Below are positions 50,601 through 62,840 of a stretch of 64,000 bases of DNA, piece by piece (position 1 is the first letter of the stretch; every line of letters begins with the position of its first letter). Made by a program: the position numbers and the translations under genes. The notes beneath the pieces are model-generated. The model made no database searches. It was not told where the DNA came from and worked only from the letters and a program-made list of their open reading frames with translations. The DNA lies in the NCBI GenBank assembly GCA_013398615.1, contig VZSR01000393.1, positions 3,472,888 through 3,536,887 on the forward strand. The letters are read 5' to 3'. The stretch is from Brachypodius melanocephalos. Taxonomy: Eukaryota > Chordata > Aves > Passeriformes > Pycnonotidae.

Positions 50601-53600
50601 GCTCTAAGTGCTGCAATTTTGATTTTAAATTAGCTATTAAATTATAATATGTGGTTTACTAAACAGTAATTAAAATCTAATTTTTATTAATGCTGGGAAT
50701 ATTAATCCACACCAGGTTCATTTGTTTTATATCATTCTTATAAGGCAATACATTGCTGCTCTTCTGAAATATTTTTTTTCGTGTGTAGCATTTCCTCCAA
50801 GAGGGGCTGGAAAAGGTCCCTGTATGCATCCAACAGTTCTCAGTGTGATTTATTTTTGAGAAACTAACACCATATGGGCTCTCACAGCATCCACTGTAAT
50901 GATATTGGGCACTGGCTTATTTTTCTGTGCTGTTTTGTAGACTCTGAGGACATGAGGTGAATGCAAAACCTGCCTGGAAGGTATCAAAGTGATGGAGTAT
51001 TAGTCAGGAGAAGAGAAAACTTCTCCCAGTGATGATTGACTGGGGATGTGTTTTCCTGCAGACATTTTACGTTGTATAATGAAGCCGTAATATGAGCATA
51101 CATTATTCTGTGTCTTCATTAGAAATTTAAACAAGCTGTAAGAGCACCGAGGACAGACCCCAACGTGCACAGCAGAGCTCAGGGGGTGATTTATTATCAT
51201 CTTAAACGGAGGCAGAATTGGATTTGACACCACAAACTTTGATTCACCTGCATCAAGACAACTGCATGTCACTAATTCCAGCACGAAGTAACACCCAGAA
51301 TACAAATTAGTGTTGGAACAGTGTTTACCAACGGCTTCAATTTGTTCTAAAACAAGTGAGTCATGACAAGATGGAAATTAATTTAAAAAATTTAAAAAAA
51401 AAATCCGGCCAGTGTCTGATGTATCAATTGCAAAGTCATCCAGTTGAGTTGTACAGCTAAAAGGCTAAAATTTTATCTTACTTGATTAAACAGAAAACAC
51501 AAATCAGATGGTACAAGACACAACACTGAAAAATTTATGTAGCAGCAGGAGAAAAATGAAGCACGAAGTATTTAAATGTTTCCCCAGGTCACAGAGCAAA
51601 TTTGTGTCAGCAGATGATTCTAGAATCCTCACTCCCAGGACAAAGCTGTAATTGCAAATCTGTGCATCTTGGAACAGTGTCTGATTCCTAATACAAAACA
51701 GCTTTTGATTTAGCAAAGACCTTCAGTCCTTTGCCCTGCCCTGTGCAGGGAATAAATGGAGGCACACACAGGTTTCTGTTTGGGCATGGCAGGATGAGAA
51801 GGAAAAGAGCTTTTTAAAGAAATGTCATGTGTTTACTCCAGTGACCACAGAGCTCAAACACCAACCCGAAATCCCTTTCAGCCACGGGCACCTTGTCAGC
51901 TGCTGCTGAACTTTGTGCTTGGGAACACAGAGCTGCAAACCCAGGCAGCACTGGCAGGACTCCTCCCCTCTTGGGAGGAAAAAATCCCACATTTGTAACA
52001 CAAGTCTACCATTAAGAATTGAATATGTTCACAAAATACACTGAAATATAAGTGAAAATATCAAACTTAGGTTCTTTACGTTTTAAAAATGGTATTCCCT
52101 TTTAGACTGGCATGTCTGGATTTCAAAACCCTGCTACCTCATTTCCATCTCCTTCTCCTATTTTCTTGCCTTCTACCCAAGCTCACTAATATCTGTCACT
52201 GCCTCCTCTGATAACAAATCCCTCTGATTTAATTTCTCTTAATTTATTCACTTTTTAAAAGGGCACAATAAACAATAATGGCCATTGAAAGACCAAAACT
52301 GAGGATAATGAAAAATCCAGTCACCAGCAGCGCAAACTGCAGTCTATTATTAACCTAATGATGTGAGACTGTTTAAATATGATAAAGCTCTTGTTAGGAG
52401 CTAAAGCTAAGACTGAATAAATATAAAGCCTGCCTCATTTAGATCATTTGGTCTGTCATTTCATTTAAGTTAAGTGAGAAATAAATTGAATATTTTATGA
52501 TCTATGCTGTCAGGAATTCCTTAATGTTACATATAGCCATGCCCTCCTCACTCTGCAAACACAAATCTGGAGCTGCACTCATCAGATGAGTCTATATTAT
52601 ATTTATCATTAAGGGCAAAGAGATAAGTTCAATTTCAGTAACATGTGCACACAGGGGAAACATCTTGGTTGACAGCACAGCACAGGCAGACAGAATGATG
52701 AATTTTTTATGTACCTCCTACAAACACTTTGCAGAAGAACTGAGCATCAAACTGCCCCTGAACTGCTTTGGCTTGTGCAGCCTCCAAGACACAGCCTCAC
52801 CCTGGTTATTGATCCTGGCCTGGATATTGTTCTTGTCTCTGCTGTTGCTATTTTTGGAAAGAAGTGTTTTTCTGCTCCGAGATCCACTGATGGCTCTGAT
52901 TCCCCAACACACCCCAAGGCACAGCAGCAGCAGCAAAGCCAGCAGGACCAGCGATGGCAGGGTGGAAAAGGAGCAGAGGGAGGGATGTGGGGTGGTGTCC
53001 TGGCATGACCAGGGCCCTGTTGGACTGTCAGCACAGCTGATTAATGCCACCTCACCCCTGTGCTGAGGCAGCTTCACTGATTCCAGCCCCAGCAGCAACC
53101 TGCTGAGTGATGCTGCAGCTCATTCCCCACTGCTCCCCGCTCCTCCTCAGCTGGCTTTTTGGTCAGAATGTTGTCATCCACCCACAGAAATTCTGCTCTT
53201 TTTTGGTTTTTATTTTTTAAATTTATTCTCTGTCTTGTCTTTCTAAATATATTTGAGTCGTGAGGCTTTACAACAGGTAACTGAACACCTTGTATTTAAA
53301 TGGACAAAGATGTGCTCAGGAAAAATCAAAGCAGCACAGCTGCTTCTCCACACCCCTCTACAAGCACAGGGCTCCTCTCCCAGGCCTGTTGGATAATGCA
53401 GATTTATTATTATAAATAAATCTGACTTATTAACTTGCCAGCAAAAGAAAACTTCAGATTACTATTGCCATCATTTATCCAACACAATTCCCACTCTGCC
53501 CCCGCTCCTGCTGGGCACCTGTGGCTCAGTCAGGAGGTGGCACTTGCCACCTTGGTGACTCAGTGGTCACCACACCAGGAGCAGCTGCTTTGGGCACTCT

Positions 53601-55985
53601 ATCCTGTCAGGGACTGTCATTCACTCCCTTATTGCCTTATGGGTTTAGAATATATTGGTAAAAGTAATCTGCTGTGATATAAAAACTTTATCCAGAAAAG
53701 GAGAAAGAGCGGAAAAATGAAGATTTTTTTATATGTTGGTATTTGCCCGTTCTACCACCAGATACTGTGGTCAGATTAGCCTCTGTTCTGGATTACTATT
53801 TATTATCCCTTGGCTTTTAAATGCTTGTGTGTGTAAATCTCTTGAATATAAAATATGAACTGAAACATTTTTTGCTACAAGGACAAAACCGAATGCCCAG
53901 GGCATCCAGAACTTGTAAGAAATTATAACATCTCCAGGAAGAAAAGAATGGTTGAAGCAAAAGGTGCCTTTTCTCCCTTGCTTGTTTCTCTTCCTGTTAA
54001 TAAGAAGTTAATAAAACCTAATTCTTTGTTTTCTAGGAGTTTTCTTTAAAGAACAGAGGTCACCAGTAAGTGTAAAGACAGGGATCTCTTAAAAATGAAA
54101 ACAGAAGACAAAAAATTTAAAAGATGAGTAGATATTGCAGAGGGGTTTGAGCAATTGTGCAAATATTCCAGAGAGTTCTCTCAGCCACCAAAAGCACAAG
54201 ACAAGCCCTGGCAGCCCTGTGAGCAGTTTAGCTGCTCTATTTCTGTGCTTACAAGCAGCTGTTCTGCACATCAGCCCCAACACCTCTCTGAGGACAAACC
54301 ACAGACCTCCCCTGGTGCTAAGAGGAACTGACTTCCCAACCCAGACAATTCTGTCAGACTGAAAGCAATCACAAATAAATTATTTCAGTGGAAAACAATC
54401 TAAATCTGAAGGCTGCCATGCAGAAAAGAGTGCGTGTGGGAGATCACAGGGGGGACAAAGACTTCAAACTAATGCATTAACTTCCTGAACTTCCTATCAC
54501 TTACTTCATGTCCCTCTCTATTTAAATGATTTCCTATTGAATTGCTCAGCAGTGCTTCCCCATTACAGTCTGAATATGTATAGACACAGCAGGTGGTTTA
54601 AAAATAGCTGCAAGTGTCTTGAAAAAAAAAACCAAAACCTCCCTGGAACGTATTAGGTTGGTTAGGGAGAATTTTAATGGCACCTACAGCAATTTACAGT
54701 TGACAAATTTTTATGTTTCCGCCGCGCAGGAAAACCCAAAATGAATTATCTTGTTTATCACTGGGAAAAGGACAGTAATGAAACATGCTAATTTGGGAAG
54801 GAAAATTAAATTGCAGCCAAGGCAGCGTTCAAACAGGTGCCACCCGAATCACATTTGTTCCACCTTGGACTAATATTCTGCAATATTAAAGGCAGAGAGG
54901 TGTCCCACGTTCACCTAAAGAGGTATAAGCTAACTCTGCACTGATCTGCTGCTGCAAAAGGCTTCAGCCTGCCTGCATTACATCTCAGGAGGCTTTGCAG
55001 ATTACACGGTGCAGGAATTTTCTCCATGGGATGTTAAGGAATAGCTGCATCACCAAATAAAAAGCAGCACGTGCCCCAAACTACAGCCTCGGCTTAAATC
55101 GGATCCCTTCAAATATTTGTGTGGTAATGGCAATGACCCCTTCCTAAAATGCATGTTATGGCAGAAACTGGAAAGCAAAACAGAGCAAATTAAAACAAAC
55201 AAACAAACCCCCTGAACATTCTCTAAAGATAATTTCTATTCTTACAGGAGTATTAATGCACTTTTGATGTCACCATTCAAGTCATGACTCAAATATATTT
55301 CCACACATTCTACAATTTGACTTCCAAGGCCTTTGATTAGGAACTCCCAGGTTTAATTCCAAGGCATTGTAGTATTAGAGTATCTGATGAGGAGGTGGTG
55401 TGTCACTCCGTGCAGACACAGTTATTGCTTTGGATCTGCAGTCCCTCCTGTGGCCACCCACCATCATTTCTAATTATCACTTCAAATCATACAAAGCACA
55501 TCCCCTGCTATGCACAGAAGGCAGGTGGGTGAGTGGAAATCTATTATAAAAACGGGCCTCCAGGGAAGGAGAATCACACTGGGCTATTTTTCTTGGGTTT
55601 CAGAAAGTAGTCTTGTTAACTACAGCCATTCTCCTGGAACAACTTTAGGGTCGTCCCTAGGACAGGAAAAACCTCCCAGCATGAGGTGGTGGCTACACCA
55701 CAGAAAGAAGGTGGTGTGTGTTTCAAAGCAGGAAAAAAAAGCAGAAAAACAGCTATTACTCCAGGATGACAAACATGATAAAATGCCTCCAGGATAAATC
55801 AATTGTATTTCTGTGAAGAAATCCTGAAAGTATGTGGAGAGGATAATGGCTCACAAAGCATTTCCTGAGTCTAAAGTGAGGCTCTTGGTACCCAAAGGAT
55901 GGAGCAGGGTTTGGTTTGGCACAAGGGGTGAATGCATTTGATAAAGCTGAGCTGGGAAATCAGGGAATACAGGATAACTCTGATT

Positions 55986-56085
55986 NNNNNNNNNNNNNNN
56001 NNNNNNNNNNNNNNNNNNNNNNNNNNNNNNNNNNNNNNNNNNNNNNNNNNNNNNNNNNNNNNNNNNNNNNNNNNNNNNNNNNNNN
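55986..56085. other. assembly gap (100 N)
   Basis: Exactly 100 N. Neither flank is obviously repetitive, so the cause of the break is not apparent. Confidence 0.99.
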
Positions 56086-57250
56086 CATTCAGCATAAAGA
56101 GCAAGCTCTCCCTACTCATCAGCCTCAGCCACGGGAGGTAAAACTGAGTATCAGAGAAGGTTTCAGCATTCCCTTCCAGCATCCTCTTCCCTTTCCCCTA
56201 CAGTCTGGTCTCCCAGAATGCTGCAACATTTGTGCACCCAGGGTTTCACCTCTACCTGTATTTCCCAACGGCTTTGCTTTTCCTGTGCTCAAAACAACTT
56301 CTTACAAGGAGGATTAAGAAGTTTTTATCTCGTGTTCCTACAAGCATGCCATATACAGAGGTCCTGGCCCAAGACTGAAACTCTTACTTGGAACAAAAAT
56401 GTCCCAACTGGGGAACATGTGACAGGGTCCAGGCAAGACGTGGCAGCAACAGCTGCAATGAAAGCACCTCCAGATTTGCCTCTCTGACACGATGGAGATT
56501 TAAAGATGATTTTTGGTAGTCATCAGTGAGGAGGGAACGCCTTCTGGAGGAGTCTCCCATGGCTCGCTGGACTCATTAGCTTGGATAAAGAAGCTCTGCT
56601 GCTGGCTCTGAGCTGTTCAGAGCACACATTTGAATCCTGCACTTCTGACTAGGCTGGAGCAGACAAGCCCTCTGCAGCAGGGTGTCTGCAAAGCTTTCTC
56701 AGTGCAACAATAATGAGCATCACACACAGAACCGAGATGGTTTAAATCTCACATTGCTCTTACTTAATTTGTATTTTTTTATATATAAAAGCCTCACCAC
56801 AGAAGTGCCAGACTGCTTTTTTGTCTTGCCTGAAATGTTATAGTAGCACAATAAAAGGAAACTCCATGGATCTTTTATGTAATCAAAGCTACTCTCCCAC
56901 ATCACCCAAAAGGGTAAGACACCCATTTCTCAGTAAAGACATAGGAGGACATACAAAGAACTCTCTCAGTTGTAGACATGATAACAGAGAGGTCAGGAGG
57001 ATGCTATATTTTCACCAGACTGTTACAAAACCAGGCTTTTAATGTACAAGTTTTATACAAAAGAGAAAAGGGAGGCAGATGGCGAGCGAGAAAGAAGGAA
57101 CAAATACAGCATTCTACTTTTTATGGGTCAGGGATGGGAAGAGCTTAAGAATATAAGGCTATTTCTATGTTTCCTTGAAAATCCTAGCCCCAGTTCCTCC
57201 AGTCCCTTTCAAGGATAGGATCAAAATGCCAAGACTCCACTGATGGGAAG

Positions 57251-57325
57251 CAAAAAAAAAAACCAAAAAACAAAAAACCAAAACAAAACAAAAAAACCAA
57301 AAAACAAAACAAAACAAAAAAAAAA
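57251..57325. repeat. A/C-only low-complexity tract
   Basis: 75 bp containing only A and C on the plus strand, a degenerate CAAAA/CCAAAAAA pattern. On the CDH13 sense strand it reads as G/T. Confidence 0.95.
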
Positions 57326-58410
57326 TCAAAAGAAGTATGTAATTTTGGAGAATTTCTACTGAACTCTAAAGGGGAAAACCACCCAACGAAATAAACCACT
57401 CAACGAAATTCAGGAGACTGCTCTGGAAAACAAACTGAAGGGAATTTGGATAGGAGACGGTCGTGGCTCAGAGGTGCTGTTTGCACACCGTCAACACTCA
57501 GGGGTGTGAGAGGCTCCCAAATCAGCCAGGCTTTGAGGCAGCGACAAAATCACCAATCTCTGACCTATGTCAAGTCAGAATACAAACTGTAGTGGCTGGA
57601 GCAAGGCTTGCAGGGTGTGCTGGGTGGGTACTTTGAGATTTTGCATTTTCTTAAGGTGAAAATTGGCTTTAGAGGGTGAAATGGATTTATAAAAAGCTTT
57701 GGTAAAAAAAAAAAACCCAACATTCACTCCCTGAGCACTGAGCGCTCTCGGTAGGGATCAGTTTTGCTCTCCCTCCAGCAGCTCTCACTGCCTCCTCAAT
57801 CTGTAACAAACTGGTGCAGACCTCCCAGGAATTCTCTTTTTCTCCATAATCACTCAGGCTTGGCTGGAGGTCTGCTCCCTGCTCTTTTTGTGTGTCCTGT
57901 TGCTTCCTGCATGCGAGGTTCAGCTTTGTGCCTTCCTCCTGTGCCTGCACTCCTGACAGCTCTGTTCTCACATTTACACACCTTGCTGCTCTCCCCAGAG
58001 GAAGAAAAACCCTCCTGTCGCTGCTCTCTTCCTTCTACAAAAATAGGACAAGACAATCACCATCTCTTTAGCTGCCAGCACACTGTGGTGACAAATCATG
58101 CTGTGCCTACCCAAAAATGAGCAAATGCTGCAGAAACACCTCCTGTCCCATGGGGCTGCTATGAAGATCCCTAAAAGTACTGGAAAAAGGAACTAAGAAT
58201 GAGAGAAAACAGAAAATAATCAGAAATGAGGTGAAAAGAAAAGCATGTGACAGTTGTTCAGCAGCTGAGAAGCCACCAGTGACCTCTCTGAATCCTGCCC
58301 ACATACAATCCAATCTGATCATGTTTATTCATTTCATGAAATATTTTTTCCACTTTTACTGTAGGAGCTCCAGCATAAGACACGATCTTTGTTCTCTTCA
58401 TAACCAGTTA

Positions 58411-58668
58411 TAAATGGCCTCAAGTTGTGCCAAGGGAGGTTTAGTTTGGATGTTAGGAAGAGTTTCTTCACAGAAAGGGTGGTCAAGCATCGTAACAGGC
58501 TGCCCAGGGAAATATCCTGGAAGTGTTCATCAACCCTGAAAATATTCAAAATACCTGTGGATGTGGCACTTGAGGACGTGGGTTAGTGGTGGCCCTGGCA
58601 GTGTTGGGTCAGTGGCTGGACTCAATGACCTTGGAGGTCTTTTCCAACTTAATGACTCTGTGAGTCTT
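58411..58668 (+). mobile_element. CR1 LINE 3' fragment (diverged)
   Basis: An older CR1 copy. TGGCCTCAAGTTGTGCCAAGG is followed by GGTTTAGTTTGGATGTTAGG, AGGCTGCCCAGGGAAAT, GGCACTTGAGGACGTGGGTT, GGTTGGACTC-like sequence (here GGCTGGACTC) and the end CCTTGGAGGTCTTTTCCAAC with AATGACTCTGTGAGTCT. It is more diverged than the copy at 13.1 kb. The orientation is plus, antisense to CDH13. Confidence 0.9.
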
Positions 58669-58988
58669 AGAAAAATGTTTAATCAGGATCTTTGACAACC
58701 ATCATTTTTAATTGGGAAGAACCAGTTTCAATAAAACATGTATCATTAAAAATTCTCATCATCAACGTGGTCTGTTAAAAACAGACTGAGGTTCAAGTTC
58801 TTATGGAGAAAACACAGTGAAATCTTTCCAGGTGAACATTTTGATCATTCTAGTGTTGCCTTTCATTTTTAAACTGTATTCACTTCATCCTTGTGCTGAT
58901 CCAGATCATCACTGAAAGCTAAGCAGGAGATGAAACGTATGCTCTGTCCTAGGCTAACGAAACTTCTAAAATTTCTAATTTAAAAATT

Positions 58989-59034
58989 CCTTTTTTTCTT
59001 TTTTTCTTTTTTTTTTTATTTTTTTCTCTAATTA
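58989..59034. repeat. T-rich low-complexity tract
   Basis: Runs of T interrupted by single C or A bases, roughly 46 bp, just left of the CpG-rich segment. Comparable homopolymers lie at 638-657 (T20), 38686-38700 (T15), 43489-43503 (about A15), 50434-50453 (A20) and 36808-36827 (C11 then A9). Confidence 0.9.
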
Positions 59035-59089
59035 AACTTCTGTCTTTGAAGCTTCCAAGTAAGGTTCAAAAAGCTTAAAAGCTGTCGTA

Positions 59090-59860
59090 GGAATCCCTGC
59101 ATTCTGATGAGGTTCTTTCACTCTCCCACCCGTTAACGCACAAGAGTCCAACATAAATCACACGCATGAAGTCGCTCTGCTGCCAGATGGAACCCATTTG
59201 TTGAGTGCTTGGAAGACAAGGACCTGCATCTCATCTGAGCATTGCTTCTGATTAGTTACAGGTCATTCAGTCACAAGATGTTTCTAACACCCAACACAAA
59301 ACGATGGTGACGGCGCGTCTTGAGCGAGGAGGGGAGCGTTGCCCTCTCGGAGAGGCAGGAGCTGCTCAGGGGGCTGTGATTAATTTGCAATCAGCCTGAT
59401 CTGATCTGTGCAGAGCAGGGCAGCCCCTGCTCCAGCAGGATGAAGGCAGGGAGGCTGCACAATCTCCTGAGCTGCTCTTGTTTCTGGAAGCGACAGAAAC
59501 GTGCACGGCTCCCGAAAGGGAGCGCGCAGACGGGCTCCATTCCATTTGATGCGCCGTCTTACGCCTCTTTTTACTGCATTTAAAAATTCCTTTTCATTAC
59601 GTTCATAAAAGCTGCATCCATCACGCTGCCGAGCCTAACAGCTGTGTTGCATATAGATATTGATACCCACAGGCAAAACCCTTTTATGGGACACCTCGTG
59701 GGATCAGAGACAGAGGCTCCAAGTGTTTCGTCTGAGCCGTAGCTGGGATGACAAATAAATATTTGAGACGCGCAGACATGTACTCAGGCTTTCCACTTTT
59801 GATTCCTAAATAAAGTCTATAAAACATGTAGCTATGCCTGGAATCAAATGCCTTGTGCCA
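59090..59860. promoter_or_regulatory. CpG-rich intronic segment, candidate regulatory element
   Basis: CpG is rare through this intron, yet I count 17 CpGs between about 59308 and 59572, with clusters GACGGCGCGTCTTGAGCG and GGGAGCGCGCAGACGGG, and more on both sides up to about 59860. The core includes TGATTAATTTGCAATCAGCC, a homeodomain-like AT-rich sequence. It matches no repeat I know and has no long open frame. An enhancer, alternative promoter or conserved non-coding element is possible; the sequence alone does not decide. Confidence 0.4.
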
Positions 59861-62809
59861 CACGCACTGAAACTTATTACCTGGCTTTTACAGCAATGCT
59901 ATCATCCATTTAAGCAGACAACTTAGCCTAAGATTCTTGCAGTGATAAAGAAGATTAGGTTTAATATTTATTACCTCTCCTGACCCACATTTAAAGCAAT
60001 GACAACTGTTGATTTCTGCTGCATGAGGGATTATCTGTGTGGGGTTTCTAACCAAGTTAAAGCAGAAGCTGTCTACAATTGCCCAAAAAAAGCTTTCTCT
60101 TGGGGGTTTTCTAGCCCAATTTTCCATTTATGAAAATTGACTTTCAAGATGGTGGCCTGACTTGTGAAAGTGCAACTTTTACTGTCTGAAAAATGGGAAA
60201 TATACTCCAAAGAACTGAGCTCCTCATCGTAGTTGACTTATTGAATTGCCTAAGTACAAAGCTCAACTGTAAAAGTAAAAAATAATGCAAAAAAGTCACT
60301 AATTTCTTTCTATATTAATTACAACATTAATATGAATATCTGGAAGGCATTTAAGAACAGAAAATGAACACTCACTCACAGGGTTTAATTTAGAAAACTG
60401 TGTAAGTGTAGTCATGCTCAGTACATTCATTCTTTACTTGCATATTTTATTCTTATTTTAATAGTGTTTCAAGTAAATTTTTTCAATTCATATTTCCTAG
60501 CCGATTTTGGCCTAAACATTCAACATTTCCACGCTTCATCCTTCATCTCCCCCATGCACAGAAGTGGTGCAACGAGGATTCATTTTGCTCTCAGAGACAT
60601 TGGAAGGGCTCCTCACACCTGGGAAAGTGAAGAGGGGCCACAAACAGCAGAATGATTTGGCAGCCACCACCAGTGCTGAGAGGCGAGTTGTGCTCTCAGC
60701 CTGGCTGCTCTTTTTGTCCTTTGCTGTTACTTTTAGTGGTTATTTCTTTCCTAATGGATTGCTGCAGCAAAGGACTAGAAATGAGTAATAAGAGTAATTT
60801 GCCGTTTCCATTGCAGGACAACACAAGTTATATTTTCGGGGTCGAGGAGAGAACATTGCAGGGAGAGCAGAGCCAGGAGCAAATCCCAGGGAAGGTTAAA
60901 GGGAAATGCCACGGCTGCAAGGAGCTCACTCAGTCAAACAGAGACAGGCAGCAGAGTTCAGAGCCTGCTCAGGGTGAGGAGGGCAGGGAAAACGTGACTG
61001 CAGGCTGTGCCATGCCAGGGCTGGGGCGCTGAGGAGGGCACGGCTGGGGCACAGGGGACACTGTGTGACATCCAAGGCTGGCAAAGTCCCCAGAGAGGGC
61101 CTAAGCAACAGAGGCTGCTAAGAACAGATCCTGAGTTAAATGCTGCAGCAGAGCCCTGGAGGTCAGTGGGAGTGCTACTGTCCTGCTCACAGTAACCTAA
61201 ATGTCAAATTTCCTTTCTCGGTCACATCCCACACTTTTCAACCAGAATTTTTAACCTGGGCAGGTTCAGGTCTTGTGTCAGCTGCCACATCCCCTTCAAC
61301 TCAGTCACCACTGGGGGCAAACTGCCTGCCTGGCACCCCTGGGTGACCCAGAGCCACTGGAAATGCACAAAGCCACCAGGACAGCAGGGGACAGGCACTG
61401 CTTGGAACACCAGCCTGGTTTTTGGGGAAAAAAGAGCTGGATTGGGAATGAAACTGAGCTCTCCTTCCAGAAACTGTATCTTTTTAACATTATCATCCTC
61501 AACAATTCAGGATTCATACTACTGTGTGGTCCCTGTTTAGAGTCTTTTGATTTCCTCTCCTTCTCCCCCTACTCATGGCCAAATACCCACAAATGTATTA
61601 TTTCTCACATTTCAGCTCAAGAACAGCAGCCCAGACTCATTTCTGCTGTTACCCACTCTGCTCCTCCTCACTGTGAACCTTAGTTCTTGGGGTTTAAAAA
61701 CCTCTAAAAGCAGTAGCAGAGAGAACCTGTGCTATTTGTTCAGCTCACACTTAGGAATGAGCTACTTCACAAATTTTATAGTGTGGTTGTAATTAATGAT
61801 GTCACAGTTATTCTAATTTTGCACAAAATTCCGCCTTTTGCAACTAAACCCCTTTAAAATATACAGCTGAAGACACAAATATTGCTAATGAAAGGAATAT
61901 GCACAACATGAATTCAATTAAAATAACTTTACAATGCTAATAAATTAAAATCAGTGTATCAATGAATAAGAAATAACATTCCTAGGTAAAAGTCAAATGT
62001 TTAGATTCAGACACAGGGATCAGTTTAATGCAAATTAACATTGCCTAACATGAGGAAATGTTACTTCTTACTAATGACTGACTGCCTTTCACTTGAAATG
62101 ATTTCATGATGGGCCAGCACTGGGAATGGTCATGCAAGGAGGTCGAGAAGCATTTGTGGTTTTAGGTCATGCAAGTTCTTCCAAATACGTCAATACAGTT
62201 TCTAGACTGCTGTACTAAAGAGTAAAACAATGGGATAATTAATTGTATGTCCAGCATAAAATCTGCCTTGATTTTCATACATTGTGACACGTTTCAGATT
62301 TCACTCTTGTAGTAAAAATTTTACCAAACTGGATTAATTTAACAACAAGCGGAAGATGGTCTGTAAATCCCCTACATGGGACAGACACAGATTTTGTAAA
62401 TATTTTACTGAGAAGTCTAAATTGAGGTTGTGTTGAAGAGACACTGAAAGTCAAACCCTCAGATGAGCTGGTTTTATACATTTCCTAAATGCCAGCAGGT
62501 AAAACAAGTACCAGGAAGCAAAACAGGTACCAAGAAGCAAAACAAATGCTATGATCATGCTGTTGAAGGAGTAAAGTAGATTTTTGCTGTTCACTGGATA
62601 GATTTTTATCTCATTACACTACTGTAAATCCAATTTAGATGGTGTTTAAAGACTCCAAAGGCTTAAAAGTGCCTGTGAAAACAGGAATTGTGTAAAGCAT
62701 CCCCTAGATGGAGCAGGTTGGCAAGGGCCGTGCGTGTGCACAGGCAGCAGCTGTGCTGCCACACTCAGCTTTACAAAGACCTCGTAACCAAATTTTGATA
62801 CAGGACACT

Positions 62810-62840
62810 CATTTTACACCCATTTTACACCCATTTTACA
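62810..62840. repeat. three copies of an 11-bp unit
   Basis: CATTTTACACC is repeated, with the last copy truncated to CATTTTACA. Confidence 0.9.

Noticed and set aside
52665..53098. 133-codon plus and 126-codon minus open frames with hydrophobic stretches
   Set aside because: Overlapping antisense frames around a short CAG run. The Leu-rich stretch is not part of any recognisable membrane protein.
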